A DNA stretch of 64,000 bases from Ophthalmolycus amberensis. Lineage: Eukaryota > Chordata > Actinopteri > Perciformes > Zoarcidae. The stretch covers positions 1,736,001 through 1,800,000 of the forward strand of contig JAFEUB010000735.1 in NCBI GenBank assembly GCA_024529925.1, in the 5' to 3' direction. The notes under the pieces were generated by a model. The model was not told where the DNA came from and made no database searches. It saw only the letters and a program-made list of their open reading frames with translations. This document shows positions 36,527 through 47,365 of this stretch, in pieces; position 1 is the stretch's first letter, and each line of letters begins with the position of its first letter. The position numbers and the translations under genes were made by a program.

Positions 36527-39500
36527 TATAGATATAATATATATATATAGGGCGAGAGAGAGAGTAAAGTTAACTCATATGTGCAATTACAATTAAACAC
36601 CAATATAGACGTTATACACACTGATCTAAAGAAAGACATCGGCTTCATCAGTTGCAATGGAGGCTTTGAAAAGACAAATAGGTCTTTGAGAGTTTAAAGA
36701 CAGTAGATTTCTGGTGGGAGTTCTTAGTTTGAAGTGTTCATAAATAATCACGTCTAAGTTAAATTAGCAGATTTTCAATGTAAGTTTCTTTGATAAAAAA
36801 TTTATAATAAGCTCCCTACATTAGAAAGAGAGTTGAGAAATAAATTGATATATTTCAAATTTGCAAGATGATTAAATAGATAAATAGAGATCATATTCAA
36901 GCTATACAGTATCCCTAAAAACAAATCAATAAGTGATAGCAATACAGTCCTGCAGCCTGAGAAATCTTCTTGGCATCTGATATTTCTTTTTTTTTAATGT
37001 TTATTAATCATTAACAACAACATTTAATAATAATGGAAATATTGTCAAATTTACAATGTATTGGTTTATATATATATATATACTGTCGGAAATAATTCAG
37101 GGAGGAATTGATGAAGTTAATTTAATTTTGTGAGAGGCTGTAATGCAATGTGATTTTCTGCATGCAATGCATTTGTAATTTAGCCAATAAAACCACCGCT
37201 TTACAGTTCTGTGCAAAATACTGTCATAATGCCCTTTCAGCCCTTTACAGAAGCACCGTATGTCTTGTCTGGGAAACAATGCGACAGCGTAGAAATGTAG
37301 GGTACTTTAGTTGTCGTCACTCGTGACTGAACCACCTTTTTGAAGTGCCGCTGATGGTTGGAAGCTGCATTTAAATTATATTTTGTTCATGCTAGAGAGG
37401 CCGTTTGAATCTGGTCCAAACCCCTCCTAACACAACAGATCAATAGGCCTACTGACAAATTACTACAAGACACTTTACAAAATATTACAGGAAACCATCT
37501 GGAAAGCTTGTGCTGCTCACAATAATTAAAACAATAGATATCGCAGGTGACAGGGACCAGGAGGAGAGGAGGGATGTAACGTGACAGAAAAAAAAATCTC
37601 AACACACCATCAGCACCTCTGAGGGGGGGTGTATTGTGGGGGGTATGTAGTTTTCCACAGGCGGGCATAAGAGTGCAACATCGGCGACGGGCCCGTAGCA
37701 ATATTAATAAAAAAACAACAATACTGATATCAACTGTTGCTGAATGACATGATCCTATAAATCATTAGAGAATATCATAATTTCATCATACGTTGCTTCC
37801 ACTGATGCTCCTTCTGCTGTCACATGCTCATATCTAAGCTAAGCTTGTTTGTTGTCTGCTCTGTAATTTCATGAATCTCATAGTCATCATAGACCAGAAC
37901 AAGTCTCATGAGAATTAATTAACCTACATCGTTCCTGATAACGACCCTTGAAGGCCCTTTGGGAAATAGTGCAACGGAGTGCTCCTCCTTTACTTGAATA
38001 GTCAATGAGAGGGCGTGACCTGACGTGAATGTACATGTTATGTGAGTTGTTGCAGACGCATTGTCTAATTAAGCTTAATGTTGCTTTTCTGTCTCCAATC
38101 CCTTTGAAATGACATAATAACTGGTTTATTGCTATTGACAACCGAGAATCAGTTTGTACTCCTTGTTGTATTTTTAGACCCTTCTCCACTGGCAGAGTGG
38201 TGGAGCTTCAGTTTAAAGTCCGTTTTGTTCAATAAACCGCAGAACATCAAGCTCTGGCTCCACCAGGGAGCAGCCTTTAAGATTGGAGCTTCAACTTAAA
38301 GACCACACACAGTGTTTCACCACTGGGAGGTTGCAAAGGTCTTATTAGCCACTGTGTCTGCTCTGTCAGTGATGGCAGACCTGTCCAAGGCCCTCCCTTC
38401 CGCTGCCAAGTGAGCTCCAGTTTACTGTAGCTCCGTATTATGGTATCAAGTGCAACTGTGTCTGTTTCCTGGGTACTGCTTGGTTCTCCCCATGGAAACG
38501 CTTCTGAGGAGAGGCTACAGCAATTATCCACGGACTGCAAAGTGAAAGGATTTGAATTTATCAGCCAGTGAGTGGTTAATGACAATACAAAATGCTGGAA
38601 TTATGCGGATTAGAGGCAGGGATTTGTGTACAGTCAATGAAATTCCCAGCAACACCTTAGTGCTACCTCAGTAAATTGAAAGACTTTGGGTGAGGAAGGG
38701 TGTCCTATATGTTGTGGGAAAGGAGCGATGAGTTAGCAACAAGTTTTTTTTGTATTTTTGTGGTATTTGTGATGTTTAAGTCTTTGCCTGTGTACTATAA
38801 CTACGTAAAGAAACAGGAAAATAGGACCGACATCGCAATATGCTGAAAATTAAGGTGGCACAGGAGGGCGTTATTTTATTATTGCCCTTAATTACAGTCT
38901 CAAAGGTCTCTGCAGCCCCTACACAATGAAACAAGAAGTCCCACCAAAATTAGGAAATAGAAGAACATACAGAAAACACACGAAAAGCATAATTGAGCTT
39001 GATTGAGACACACACCAAATCATCTACAGTATACAGCAACTAAACACAGGTGCAGTGGTAGTAATTAACAAAAGATTTCCTGACGGAGCTACACAACACA
39101 ATGAGTTGGTACCAACGCACTTAAGTAAGCTATTGCATTACCGTCCGATACACTGTGAGGACGCTCTTTTGGTCAGTCTTGACTTTAGTTTCTGATTCTA
39201 AGTTCAGTGTGTCGCTGTTTCAAACTGTTTAGTTGAGTTCAGTACAAAACAAGACCTATAAGCACTCTTTATGACACACAATTTTAGCCATGATAGTTTA
39301 TGTGGCTTTCTTGATCTTTCAGTGGCTTCTAACCAGGAAGTAACATCCTGCGTATCATACTTTGTCTTCTTTTAAGATTTTTGGGTGCACCATCCACATT
39401 TGGCGATTCTTTTCAATGTGAAGAAATAGTGGTTTGACTCCAAGGTATTTTCAGAACTATATATATGACCAACAACAAAAACAATATAAAAAGTCTATAT

Positions 39501-41258
39501 ACAAGTCAAGTGTTTGTGTAAGGTATTACTGCAGTGTTTCAGACTTCAGTTGGATATGATGAAAAGCAAAAATAAGTTTTCTACACCACTTACAACATGA
39601 ATGATTTTTTACAAAGGTTGACTCGGAGTCGCACATCAATTGTGACAACGCCATGGTCTAACCGCGCATGTAATTGAAACAATCGATTTCAATTTCATAA
39701 ACACAAATGTGCATAAAGCACAGAACCGGTAAAGTGAGCTTCTGTTGGTTGAGTGATCAGAACTGCACGCCTATCAATCTCTCCGTCTCTCCCTCTGGCT
39801 TGTTTATTGTTTTCCCATTGAATGCTGGATAGGGAGGCATTGCACAGGTCTTCTGTCATCTCAGGCGGCAGTTTTTGAGCGCTGCCTAAGGATTGGTTAT
39901 CTCACTTCAACAGGACAAAATATCGTGTATTACAGGCTCAGAATATGTCCTCGATCAGTGACTAAATTGAAGTCGTCATCGAGGAAAAAATGGTGCAAGT
40001 GTTTGAAATTCCTCTTAGTTGTGTGATGTTAACAATCACAATGCAGGCTGAATGAGACCACCAGATCTTAGCAATGAGTCTGTGAAAAGAAAGTGAGGAA
40101 TGTCACCTGAAGCTTTTCACTTTCAGTATTTTACAAACATCATAATAGACAAATGTAGCTCAGGTTCTCTCCTTAACGGCAATAAAATGCTCATGTTGCG
40201 TTCAATTAACAGTTCATCAAACTCCTCCCCCCCAAACAGTGATCGTCCAGACTGTCACAGAAATACATGAAATGACCATGAACTCTCAACAGGACATTAT
40301 TAGGTGGTGGCAGGTAATGTGTTAAAATTACAAGGACATTAATGTAACTGCTTTTGGTACAGCTATTAATGTAAACATTAGCATTTATAACAATGCACCA
40401 GGTTAGAGGGTTCCGTGTACAATTTACAGCTTTTGTTTTCTGAAAATCTCTTTCATATCCAAACCATATTGGTATTGGAACTAAAATATCCTTTATAATA
40501 AAATCAATACTCAATCAATTCAGGAGAACAGCGATACACAGTCATAAGTAACTACATTATTATTGTTCAGGCTCGAAGGCAGGATGACACTTTTAGTCTT
40601 TTTCTCTTGTGTGTCACCGGTAGATGCCACTGTACCAGAGTTACAGCAACATTACTGCCTTTGTCCTGCTCTATATTGGATGTGTGTACTTACCTGAAAT
40701 GACTTGTGGAACTCTGTTGTTCAGCTTCATCCTTAAAGCCAAAGAAATACTGACACTACAAGATAAGTGTTGTTGCTTGTCCAAGTAACCTATTATTCAG
40801 CTCTTCTATAGTATACTGTTTGATTAGCATTATGTTAGAAATAAATAACAGTGTCATATTATGCTTCTTCTCATAATACTGTACTGTAATATAGGGCTAA
40901 CAAGCTCCAGCCTGCAACAGGAGAACAATACTGCTCCTTGATTTCCATTTTCATTGACTATATAGGGACATGTAACTTCAGCCTTAAGTCATTTCTAAGT
41001 CAATGAATATTAGAACAATTTTTGCAGGGTTCCCTTTTTGAATATGAGTTAGCTGAAAACATAAAAAAATACCAAGACTAAGTAATGGAGCTAATGTTAG
41101 CGGAGGTGTAGTAATTCTAGTTATAATGGAGCGTGTTTGATAGCATCACCGTTCCAGGCCATGTGGAGAAATGGAAAAAATATCTGTCTATCTAACTTGA
41201 TTATTTCTTACTGTTTTTCATTCTCTTCATATTTTCTCTTGCCCGCTAAATCTGTATG
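36527..41258. other. Upstream intergenic DNA, possible conserved elements, no gene
   Basis: A small TA run lies at 37067-37081. The stretches 37905-38180 and 38280-38630 are repeat-free with many TAAT/ATTA sites and balanced composition, and could be conserved non-coding elements. No coding exon found. Confidence 0.4.
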
Positions 41259-41284
41259 TCTCTCTCTCTCACTCTCTCACTCTC

Positions 41285-41317
<33 letters not shown>
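41259..41317. repeat. (CT)n microsatellite with periodic A interruptions
   Basis: TC units interrupted by CACTCTCT at regular spacing in the first half, then pure. The Ser/Leu-rich ORF over it is an artefact. Confidence 0.95.
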
Positions 41318-41318
<1 letters not shown>

Positions 41319-41339
41319 CGTCTCGCTGGCCTGCCTTTC

Positions 41340-41560
41340 CTGGTGTTAAATTAGATGGGAATAGGTAATGAGACCATTTCATGCCAGAAGCATTAGTAAC
41401 GATGATAATTAATATCCATTGTCTTTTGGATCAGCTAAATATTAGGCATCAGGCAGAATTATCTCCCTCTATGAAATCACATTAATCAGCATTTGGGGCC
41501 ACCTGCTAATCACGCTAATGTGCTCCCTATCCTGAAAATTGGAAAAAGAAAGGGGCTGCA
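41340..41560. promoter_or_regulatory. Candidate conserved non-coding element
   Basis: Repeat-free sequence with at least six TAAT/ATTA homeodomain cores: GGTAATGAG, GATAATTAATATC, CACATTAATCAGC, GCTAATCACGCTAATGTG. Dense paired sites of this kind are typical of developmental enhancers in gene deserts. No alignment was possible. Confidence 0.3.
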
Positions 41561-42574
41561 TGAATGCATAACGAACTCCTGAAATCAAATGTGGTGGTGA
41601 GCATGTATGTGAAAAGCTGATTTCTAAGAGGATTTGTCAAATAAACAAGTAACATTTCGCTAACGAAGACAGTGGTGGCAAATGAAAGAACAATCATTTT
41701 CAATTATCAAGTTCGTATTTTTGAATCTTACCATTTGCTGTATTTGATATTTTATTGAAATATTCATGAAAATAATCTATTTACTGACACACTGTTAAAG
41801 CTATCAGTGGACAGGAGCCAATTATTTTGTTCTCTTGTGGATAACTGGTCAACCATGGACCATGTGATGTGACTGAGATATTTTCAGTGCAGCTATATTA
41901 GAGTTTGATAGAGAGAAACTCAGCTATCTACAACATAAATGTAAACATCAGGTTTTATTATAAGGACTTGAGATGCAGAGAGCAAGGACCTCTTTCTAGA
42001 CGTACCTTGTTTCCTCCATGTTCAGCAATCATACAGGAAGAAATCCATCACAGACGAAGGGCAGGTTTTTGAGTAATGGGTTCAACTCACCTTTTTGTGA
42101 CCTGAAAAAATTCCACTTTATTACTTTTACTATTTTGCTATCAATCTTTTCAACCGCAAAAGTTCAGGTGTCATCTCTAGGTATGTATTTTAGAAAGTCA
42201 TTCTGGGATAAATACTGTATAAAAGAAAAACATAGGCACAGGAAAAAGGTCAATTACAAGACCTGTCACAAAATGGTGCTTTGAAAAAAGACATTACAAC
42301 CATTTACATTGTATCAGAGTGTCAGAGTTGTATCAGAGACGAGTTGCTGAGCAGTTTCTTTCCTCTCTTCGCCTGCATGAAATCCTCCCAGAATTCCACT
42401 GTGGAGATTTTGCCAGCTAGCATATGGTGAGAATCACATCTGCCACAATCCTGCAAAATGTGCTGTGACCAAATGGGCTCAGGTAGAGACCAAGCAGTTA
42501 CTCTGCTGCGGGACCCTGATTAACCTCTTAAAACCCTCTAGGATGTCAACATCCTTCGCCAACATGACTGTCTT

Positions 42575-42641
42575 TCAGAGGCTTTAGCAGGCTGAAAGAC
42601 CGTGAAGATAGTGGGATAATAAAAAACTAGATAACCTAAGG
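42575..42641 (+). repeat. Left part of an older dispersed repeat, split by the hAT insertion
   Basis: The string ending AAACTAGATAACCTAAGG is interrupted by the hAT element; the sequence resumes at 44151 with CATCAATTGGTACCAACCATG. Joined, this matches in order a teleost repeat I recall that contains AAACCTAAGG next to a GGTACCAACCATGTCAT-like segment. The left boundary is approximate. This gives the insertion site and shows that the host repeat is older. Confidence 0.65.
42634..42641. repeat. Left 8-bp target site duplication of the hAT element (ACCTAAGG)
   Basis: ACCTAAGG directly precedes the left inverted end and is repeated exactly at 44143-44150. Eight base pairs is the hAT signature, and the central TA fits the NNNTANNN preference known for the Buster branch. 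Confidence 0.92.
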
Positions 42642-42841
42642 CAGTGATTCTTAACCATAGGGCCGCGGGACTGCATAGGTTATCAATTGAAGACACCAGA
42701 GATATTACTGTTATCCATGAGACGCTCAGTTACAATATAGCTTCCCACCACCTGGTGGCGGTAATGCGTCAGTCAGTTGTTTAACAAGCTGCAATAAGCA
42801 GAAGAAGACACTCAGCTAGCCGCTAGCCTGTAGCGAAAGTT

Positions 42842-43090
42842 ATGGATAAGTTATTAAAAAGAAAAAATGAAGACGACAGTGGTGCCATACCCCCCCCCCA
42901 AAAGTCTAAATGTGTGCGCAAGTACAACCCTGACTTTCTTAAGTACGGCTTTGTGAACGGAGGCAACGAGGCAGAGCCGAGGGCTCAGTGTGTGGAATGT
43001 GGGCTACTGCTATCAAACGAAGCACTGGAGCCTTCAAAAATAAAGCGACGCCAAGCGACGAAACATCCAACGCTCGTGGGAAAGCCTGTT
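42842..43090 (+). pseudogene. Remnant of hAT transposase N-terminus with degenerate BED zinc finger
   Basis: The first 83 codons of a 287-codon ORF read like the N-terminus of ZBED5/SCAND3/FAM200-type hAT transposases: a basic start, then a KYNPDFLKYGF segment, C50 and C53 of a C2H2-type BED finger, LSNEALEPSKIKR, and TKHPTLVGKPV. The first zinc histidine expected near residue 70 (the KRH of relatives) is Arg, leaving only H75. A C10 run (42890-42899) encodes the prolines at 17-19. After residue 83 the frame stays open to 43705, but the protein no longer resembles a transposase and the RNase H-like domain is missing. In intact relatives this finger binds the transposon ends. Confidence 0.8.
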
Positions 43091-43740
43091 GGGCTTCTTG
43101 TTGTGTATGCAGGTTTACATACACATGACAATAAATGTCTTTGTGATCATCACATTCTATCATCTCATTTATTTGACAAGGGTTTTGCCTGTTCAACTCC
43201 GCGAGGACACCGGCATCCTCGATCCCCTCCCCTTCTGTTCCTACGGCTTGTTTGCGCAATTACGTCACAAAACATGTCCGTGTTTGGTATCCCAGCATGC
43301 CCAAAATCCTCATCTTTGCAAAGAAATCATCGATTTTCTTTCATTTCTTATGGTTTCTCCACAAAAGGAGCCCACACACACACTGTCCAAAGTCGCCATA
43401 ACCGCTGCAAGTCGTATCTTGCAGCATTTCGACGGAAAAAGACACATTACAGACCCAACAACGTGCTAGCGGATGTTACCATGGAGCTACTGGCTTCAGA
43501 AAACGCTAGTACTTATAGTACAAACCGTATCTTCCTCTTCTATAAGCCGTCAACCAACGTTTGCGTAACTGAGCTATTCTCATACTCGATCGTGCGCTCG
43601 GTCGCAGCCATTACTCACAGCAAGTCCGCTACTCACACACCACGTCTTCGACCTTATATATATAGTTTTTGCAATTTGCAAAGGCTAAAAATAAAAGGAA
43701 AATAATATAATATCAAAATATAAAGGGAGAAACACCTTTA
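43091..43740. other. Unidentified internal segment of the hAT element
   Basis: CpG-containing sequence between the transposase N-terminus and the AT-rich 3' region. An AATAAATG string occurs at 43130-43137. It does not resemble hAT coding sequence and may be filler gained during internal deletion, captured DNA or a nested insertion with lost ends. The open frame through it is probably chance. Confidence 0.4.
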
Positions 43741-44142
43741 GTGTGTCAGAATATTATTTGGTTACCATGTGTCCATTTGGGTCTCCAAATGTCCTTTTAG
43801 AGCTCCGCCTGGATCTCTTCATGGAAGAAACACTGTAGAATGGTCATACTTTGTCCAATTCTTCAAATTTGAGGCAGTTGTTCACTGATAGTGTAGTTAC
43901 AGCCCTATACTGTCCTTTACCTGTACAGATACAGCCACAGGCAGTTATTTATCCTGAAAGATACTTTTTTATTTTATGCGGACAAAAATCTTAAATTTTT
44001 ACTGACTCCAAAGGCCCACTGCTCTGTTTCTGTATGACCTACAGGTTTTCTGACACTTTTGATGTATATAGTCAGAGTGGGCCCCGGGACACTTTGTACT
44101 TGAAAAGTTGGGCCCCGAGGTCAAAAAGGTTAAGAAGCCCTG

Positions 44143-44150
44143 ACCTAAGG
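44143..44150. repeat. Right 8-bp target site duplication of the hAT element (ACCTAAGG)
   Basis: Exact copy of 42634-42641, directly after the right end CCCTG. Confidence 0.92.
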
Positions 44151-44923
44151 CATCAATTGGTACCAACCATGTCATGCTAGCATGTCCGGAAGGAGAATAA
44201 ATAATGCCCCAAAGTTGGGCTATATTTTGGCGTGGTAAGAAGTAGCATTGCCATATTCACATGGGGTCCTTTGACCTCTCACCTCAAAATATCTGTTAAA
44301 AACCCAATATGCTAATCCCATCCAGTTTCGGACAAAAAGCATGCAGCTTTTTGGCATGCAGTATAAATGTGTATAAATGTATATTCATACACAAAAAATG
44401 GTGTATTTGAATATTTCGATGTGCTGGGGTGGTCCCTAAACAGTCCTGGAATCGCATACATTGGGTATGACTGGAATGCTGAGACTCCTGTGGATTCAAT
44501 GAGCCCAAATGTATTCATGTGTGATGATGTTAGTCCCCATAGTAGCCATCTCATTGGAGCGAGACAATTCTTTAGAACATGACCTCACTGTATAAAAGGA
44601 CCCGTTGTGACCTTCATGATAATCAAAATCTCATGAAACTTTACAACCACAAATGTAATACCCAGTAAACTCAGAGGATGTATGGCTTTACTAGGTTTTC
44701 TGACAATAATGGGGTATCTGAGCAATTTCCGGAATAGAAGTGCTCGCCATCCAATTGGTGAAAAATGCCATTCTTGCAGAAATCTCCAAATGTCAAACAT
44801 TTTTGATACCAAATCACAATATAGTATATGGTGTTCCTTAAGTCTGAAGGTATTTTGGAGGTATATTTGGAGGGCCATCATGTATCATCATCATCATAAT
44901 CTCCTAATAACCCCCCCCCCCCC
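44151..44923. repeat. Right part of the older dispersed repeat hosting the hAT element
   Basis: Starts CATCAATTGGTACCAACCATG, continues with GGGGTCCTTTGACCTCTCAC, AATGAGCCCAAATGTATTCA, CCAATTGGTGAAAAATGCCA and GGAGGGCCATCATGTAT, and ends in a C13 run (44911-44923). I recognise several of these strings from a long interspersed repeat of teleost genomes; the family name is not assigned. The plus-strand ORF 44682-45011 falls mostly inside it and is not a gene. Confidence 0.6.
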
Positions 44924-45871
44924 AAAAAGAAAAGAGCCAGAGCCAGTATTTAATGTACTTTTGTTGTATTTGTGTTTCAGCATGTTATCAAGGAAGCGAA
45001 AGAGACATTGATATGTGATGCACTGTCCCTGTCTTTAAACAGAGTTCATGCTCAGTTGTCGGTCATGTTGGCCTCTACATCAGATTATCTGAGGCAGTGT
45101 GGCTAAGGACAGTGTTTGCAGTAGTTATTGGTGACGTGGGAGTAATCACAGAGGATATGGAGGAACAGCAGTCTTATTTTGGATTTATTGATTTTTTGAC
45201 TGCCACTGGCAATGTTAGACGAGTGAGGCAGGATTTTCAACCCTGCAAATGTTTTTTTGTGGAGGGTAATGGAGCTCCTCCAGCAGCCACAATGGCACAC
45301 TCATTCAAAATCTATTTCCTGGTAATAATTTTAGGGTAACTTCAGACCTCGGTTGCCTTCATTGCCCACTGGCTGTGTTTTGTTGCCAGTTTAATTTACA
45401 TGTCATGCATCTGGTACACATTCTGACAAGTATAAAAATTACACGGTTTTGTCAAACCTCATGGCTTCCAGCGGAAAGCTTTGTGAGGAGCTCTTCTAAT
45501 TTCTCTTCCTGATCCGATCCCTCCTGGTTTTGGATCACTGCACACATGCAGTGGTGCATTACAACCAGTACCCACTCACAAGCCCCGTCTCCCTTTCTTT
45601 CCTCTTTTTCTACATCTGATTTCTGGAACAATCCAAGCAAATGTCGCACCAACATTCTGCTATTGCACCAGCATGCCTTGATTCCCCACTTTGCCTCCGC
45701 ACCAATGGGAAATGTCAATCCAAGGTCTCTTAGCTGTTTTCAAAGTGCAGCTCACAAGGAATTTACTATTTCAACAGTAACATCGGGAAGGAGATTTGCA
45801 TGTATTGTAATTATAGTGTGTGAAGTGTAGTTTTTAATTTAAAGGTGAGACAGCATGTGTCTTTTTTTTGC
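44924..45871. other. Upstream intergenic DNA, no gene seen
   Basis: Short ORFs at 45097-45339 (plus) and 45452-45718 (minus) show no recognisable domain. Confidence 0.4.
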
Positions 45872-46385
45872 CCTGCTAGTGGCTCTAAGGGTGACAAGGT
45901 CGGTCAGCTAAGACATCTAAATAACTATTGCATGGATTACCATCACATTGATGGTCCCGTGAGGAGTTATCCTCATAAATATGTTGACATTTTTTGTTTT
46001 TACTGAGGTGTTTCTAGGATTCGATGGATATCTATAAATTGTTTCTCGTATTCATGCCCTTCGCAGAATGGGTTGTAATAATATTGGCCCTGACTTTTCA
46101 TGTTACGCCATCATCAGGTCAAAGTTTAAATTTGTCCAGTACTTTGGTTTATGGCCAAATACCTGCATAACTAGTGACATACCCATCAGCCTGAGCTGTA
46201 CTTTGTGTTTAGTTCGCAAATGTCAGCATGCTAACACTCGAAACTACAATGGTGTGTATGGTCAACATTGTGCTAAACATCATACAGTATTAGCATTGTC
46301 ATCGTGAGCATTTTAGCATGCTGGCAACAGCATTCAGCTCAAAGCACGGCTGTGCCTCAGTTTATCATAACATGATTCTTGGTAT
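45872..46385 (+). repeat. Dispersed teleost repeat with TTAGCATGCTGACATTAGC motif, copy 1
   Basis: Contains GCCATCATCAGGTCAAAGTT, GTCCAGTACTTTGGTTTATG, ACATACCCATCAGCCTGAGC and, at 46315-46347, AGCATGCTGGCAACAGCATT followed by CAGCTCAAAGCAC. The last 33 bases are shared with 50652-50684. I recall it as one of the commonest non-coding repeats in perciform genomes. The ORF at 46068-46307 is repeat-derived. Confidence 0.75.
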
Positions 46386-47054
46386 TGTTTAAATAGTATT
46401 AGTCAACCCTGGAGTCCTTGCATTGGTAAAATGTCTTTGGTACAACCACCAATGATAACTTTTTTTTTTAAAGATCTGCCCCCTGCTTTTTAAGATATAG
46501 AAACAGTAAATTAGCCAGGATCAGCAAGAGGCTCTCATGTCAGACTGAGAGACTTGCTGCAAAATGCATCACGACAGGGTTTCGGTATAAGTTGAATTCA
46601 CCATATTCCATCGTGCACTGAACACGGTCAGAGGTTTTCTCATCTGTCCCGATCTCACTCACTAGCCAGGAATGAGGCTTCTGCCGCGGCCATGAACTGT
46701 GGAGCAACAATCACATCCATATCAGGGATCATCTTGTGATTACTGTAATACTTATCATCTAGTAATCATCTTAAGAGCCTGTCAAGCCCTTGACGGAGCA
46801 TTGTTGGAGCCACCGTTCTCATTACTGTGACCACACAGCTGACAGAAGTCTCATCCTGTTACAGGGCCTCATTTGAACTCCCTCCAGCAGGAATATGCTG
46901 ACTGAGATATCCATCCTCCAGCTATTGTTCCTCTTCTAATCTCCTCACACAGAACATTTTCAATTTCAGCTTTTCACAGACACTAGTGTGAGGACCTGCA
47001 GGTCTGATCTCAAATTTCTCAAAGAATAGGCAGTTTCAGATATATATGTAGATT
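46386..47054. other. Upstream intergenic DNA, no gene; possible conserved stretch
   Basis: Repeat-free from about 46500 to 46990, with balanced composition. No coding exon. Confidence 0.35.
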
Positions 47055-47365
47055 AGGATTGCAACTAATGATTAATAGAAGGCAAGGCAAGGCAAGTTTA
47101 TTTGTATCGCACATTTCAACAACAAGGTAATTCAAAGTGCTTTAAGTGCTTTAGAAGGATTTTTTTTACTATTGTCCCAGAGCCCAAAGTGACAACTTCA
47201 AAATAGTTTGTTCTGTCCGAACCAAAACTCAAAGTTACTCACTTAATCAAGATACAAAACAAAGAAAAGCAGCAGATCCTCAAACGTTCTCAATTCTAAT
47301 TCTACATTGTTGTTTTTTTCTGTTGATCAATCTGTTTTATTGGTCGACTAATCATTTCAGCACTA
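47055..47365 (+). repeat. GGGCTGCAACTAA-family repeat, copy 3, interrupted by another repeat
   Basis: Starts GGATTGCAACTAATGATTAA (47056) and ends CTGTTGATCAATCTG followed by TTGGTCGACTAATCATTTCA, the expected start and end of the family. Between them an unrelated segment (about 47079-47155) has been inserted. Confidence 0.7.
47079..47155 (+). repeat. Short repeat AAGGCAAGGCAAGTTTATTTG nested in copy 3
   Basis: GGCAAGGCAAGGCAAGTTTA, TTTGTATCGCACATTTCAAC and TTCAAAGTGCTTTA in order. This GGCAAGTTTATTTGTAT...AAAGTGCTTTA block is a widespread short repeat in fish, recognised from memory. It must be younger than the repeat it splits. Confidence 0.6.

Larger units (their letters stand above)
42642..44142 (+). 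mobile_element. 1501-bp hAT superfamily DNA transposon (Buster-like), internally rearranged, defective
   Basis: The left end CAGTGATTCTTAACC (42642-42656) pairs with the right end GGTTAAGAAGCCCTG (44128-44142), an imperfect 15-bp terminal inverted repeat (13 of 15 matches) beginning CAG as hAT elements do. GGGCC-containing subterminal sequence is present at both ends. Perfect 8-bp duplications flank it. Autonomous Buster-type elements are usually about 3 kb or more with a transposase of 600 or so residues; this one keeps only a BED-finger N-terminus and then unrelated sequence, so it cannot make transposase. Confidence 0.92.

Noticed and set aside
44682..45011. 109-codon ORF at 44.7 kb
   Set aside because: Mostly inside the older dispersed repeat and crosses a C-run.
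46068..46307. 79-codon ORF at 46 kb
   Set aside because: Lies wholly inside a dispersed repeat.
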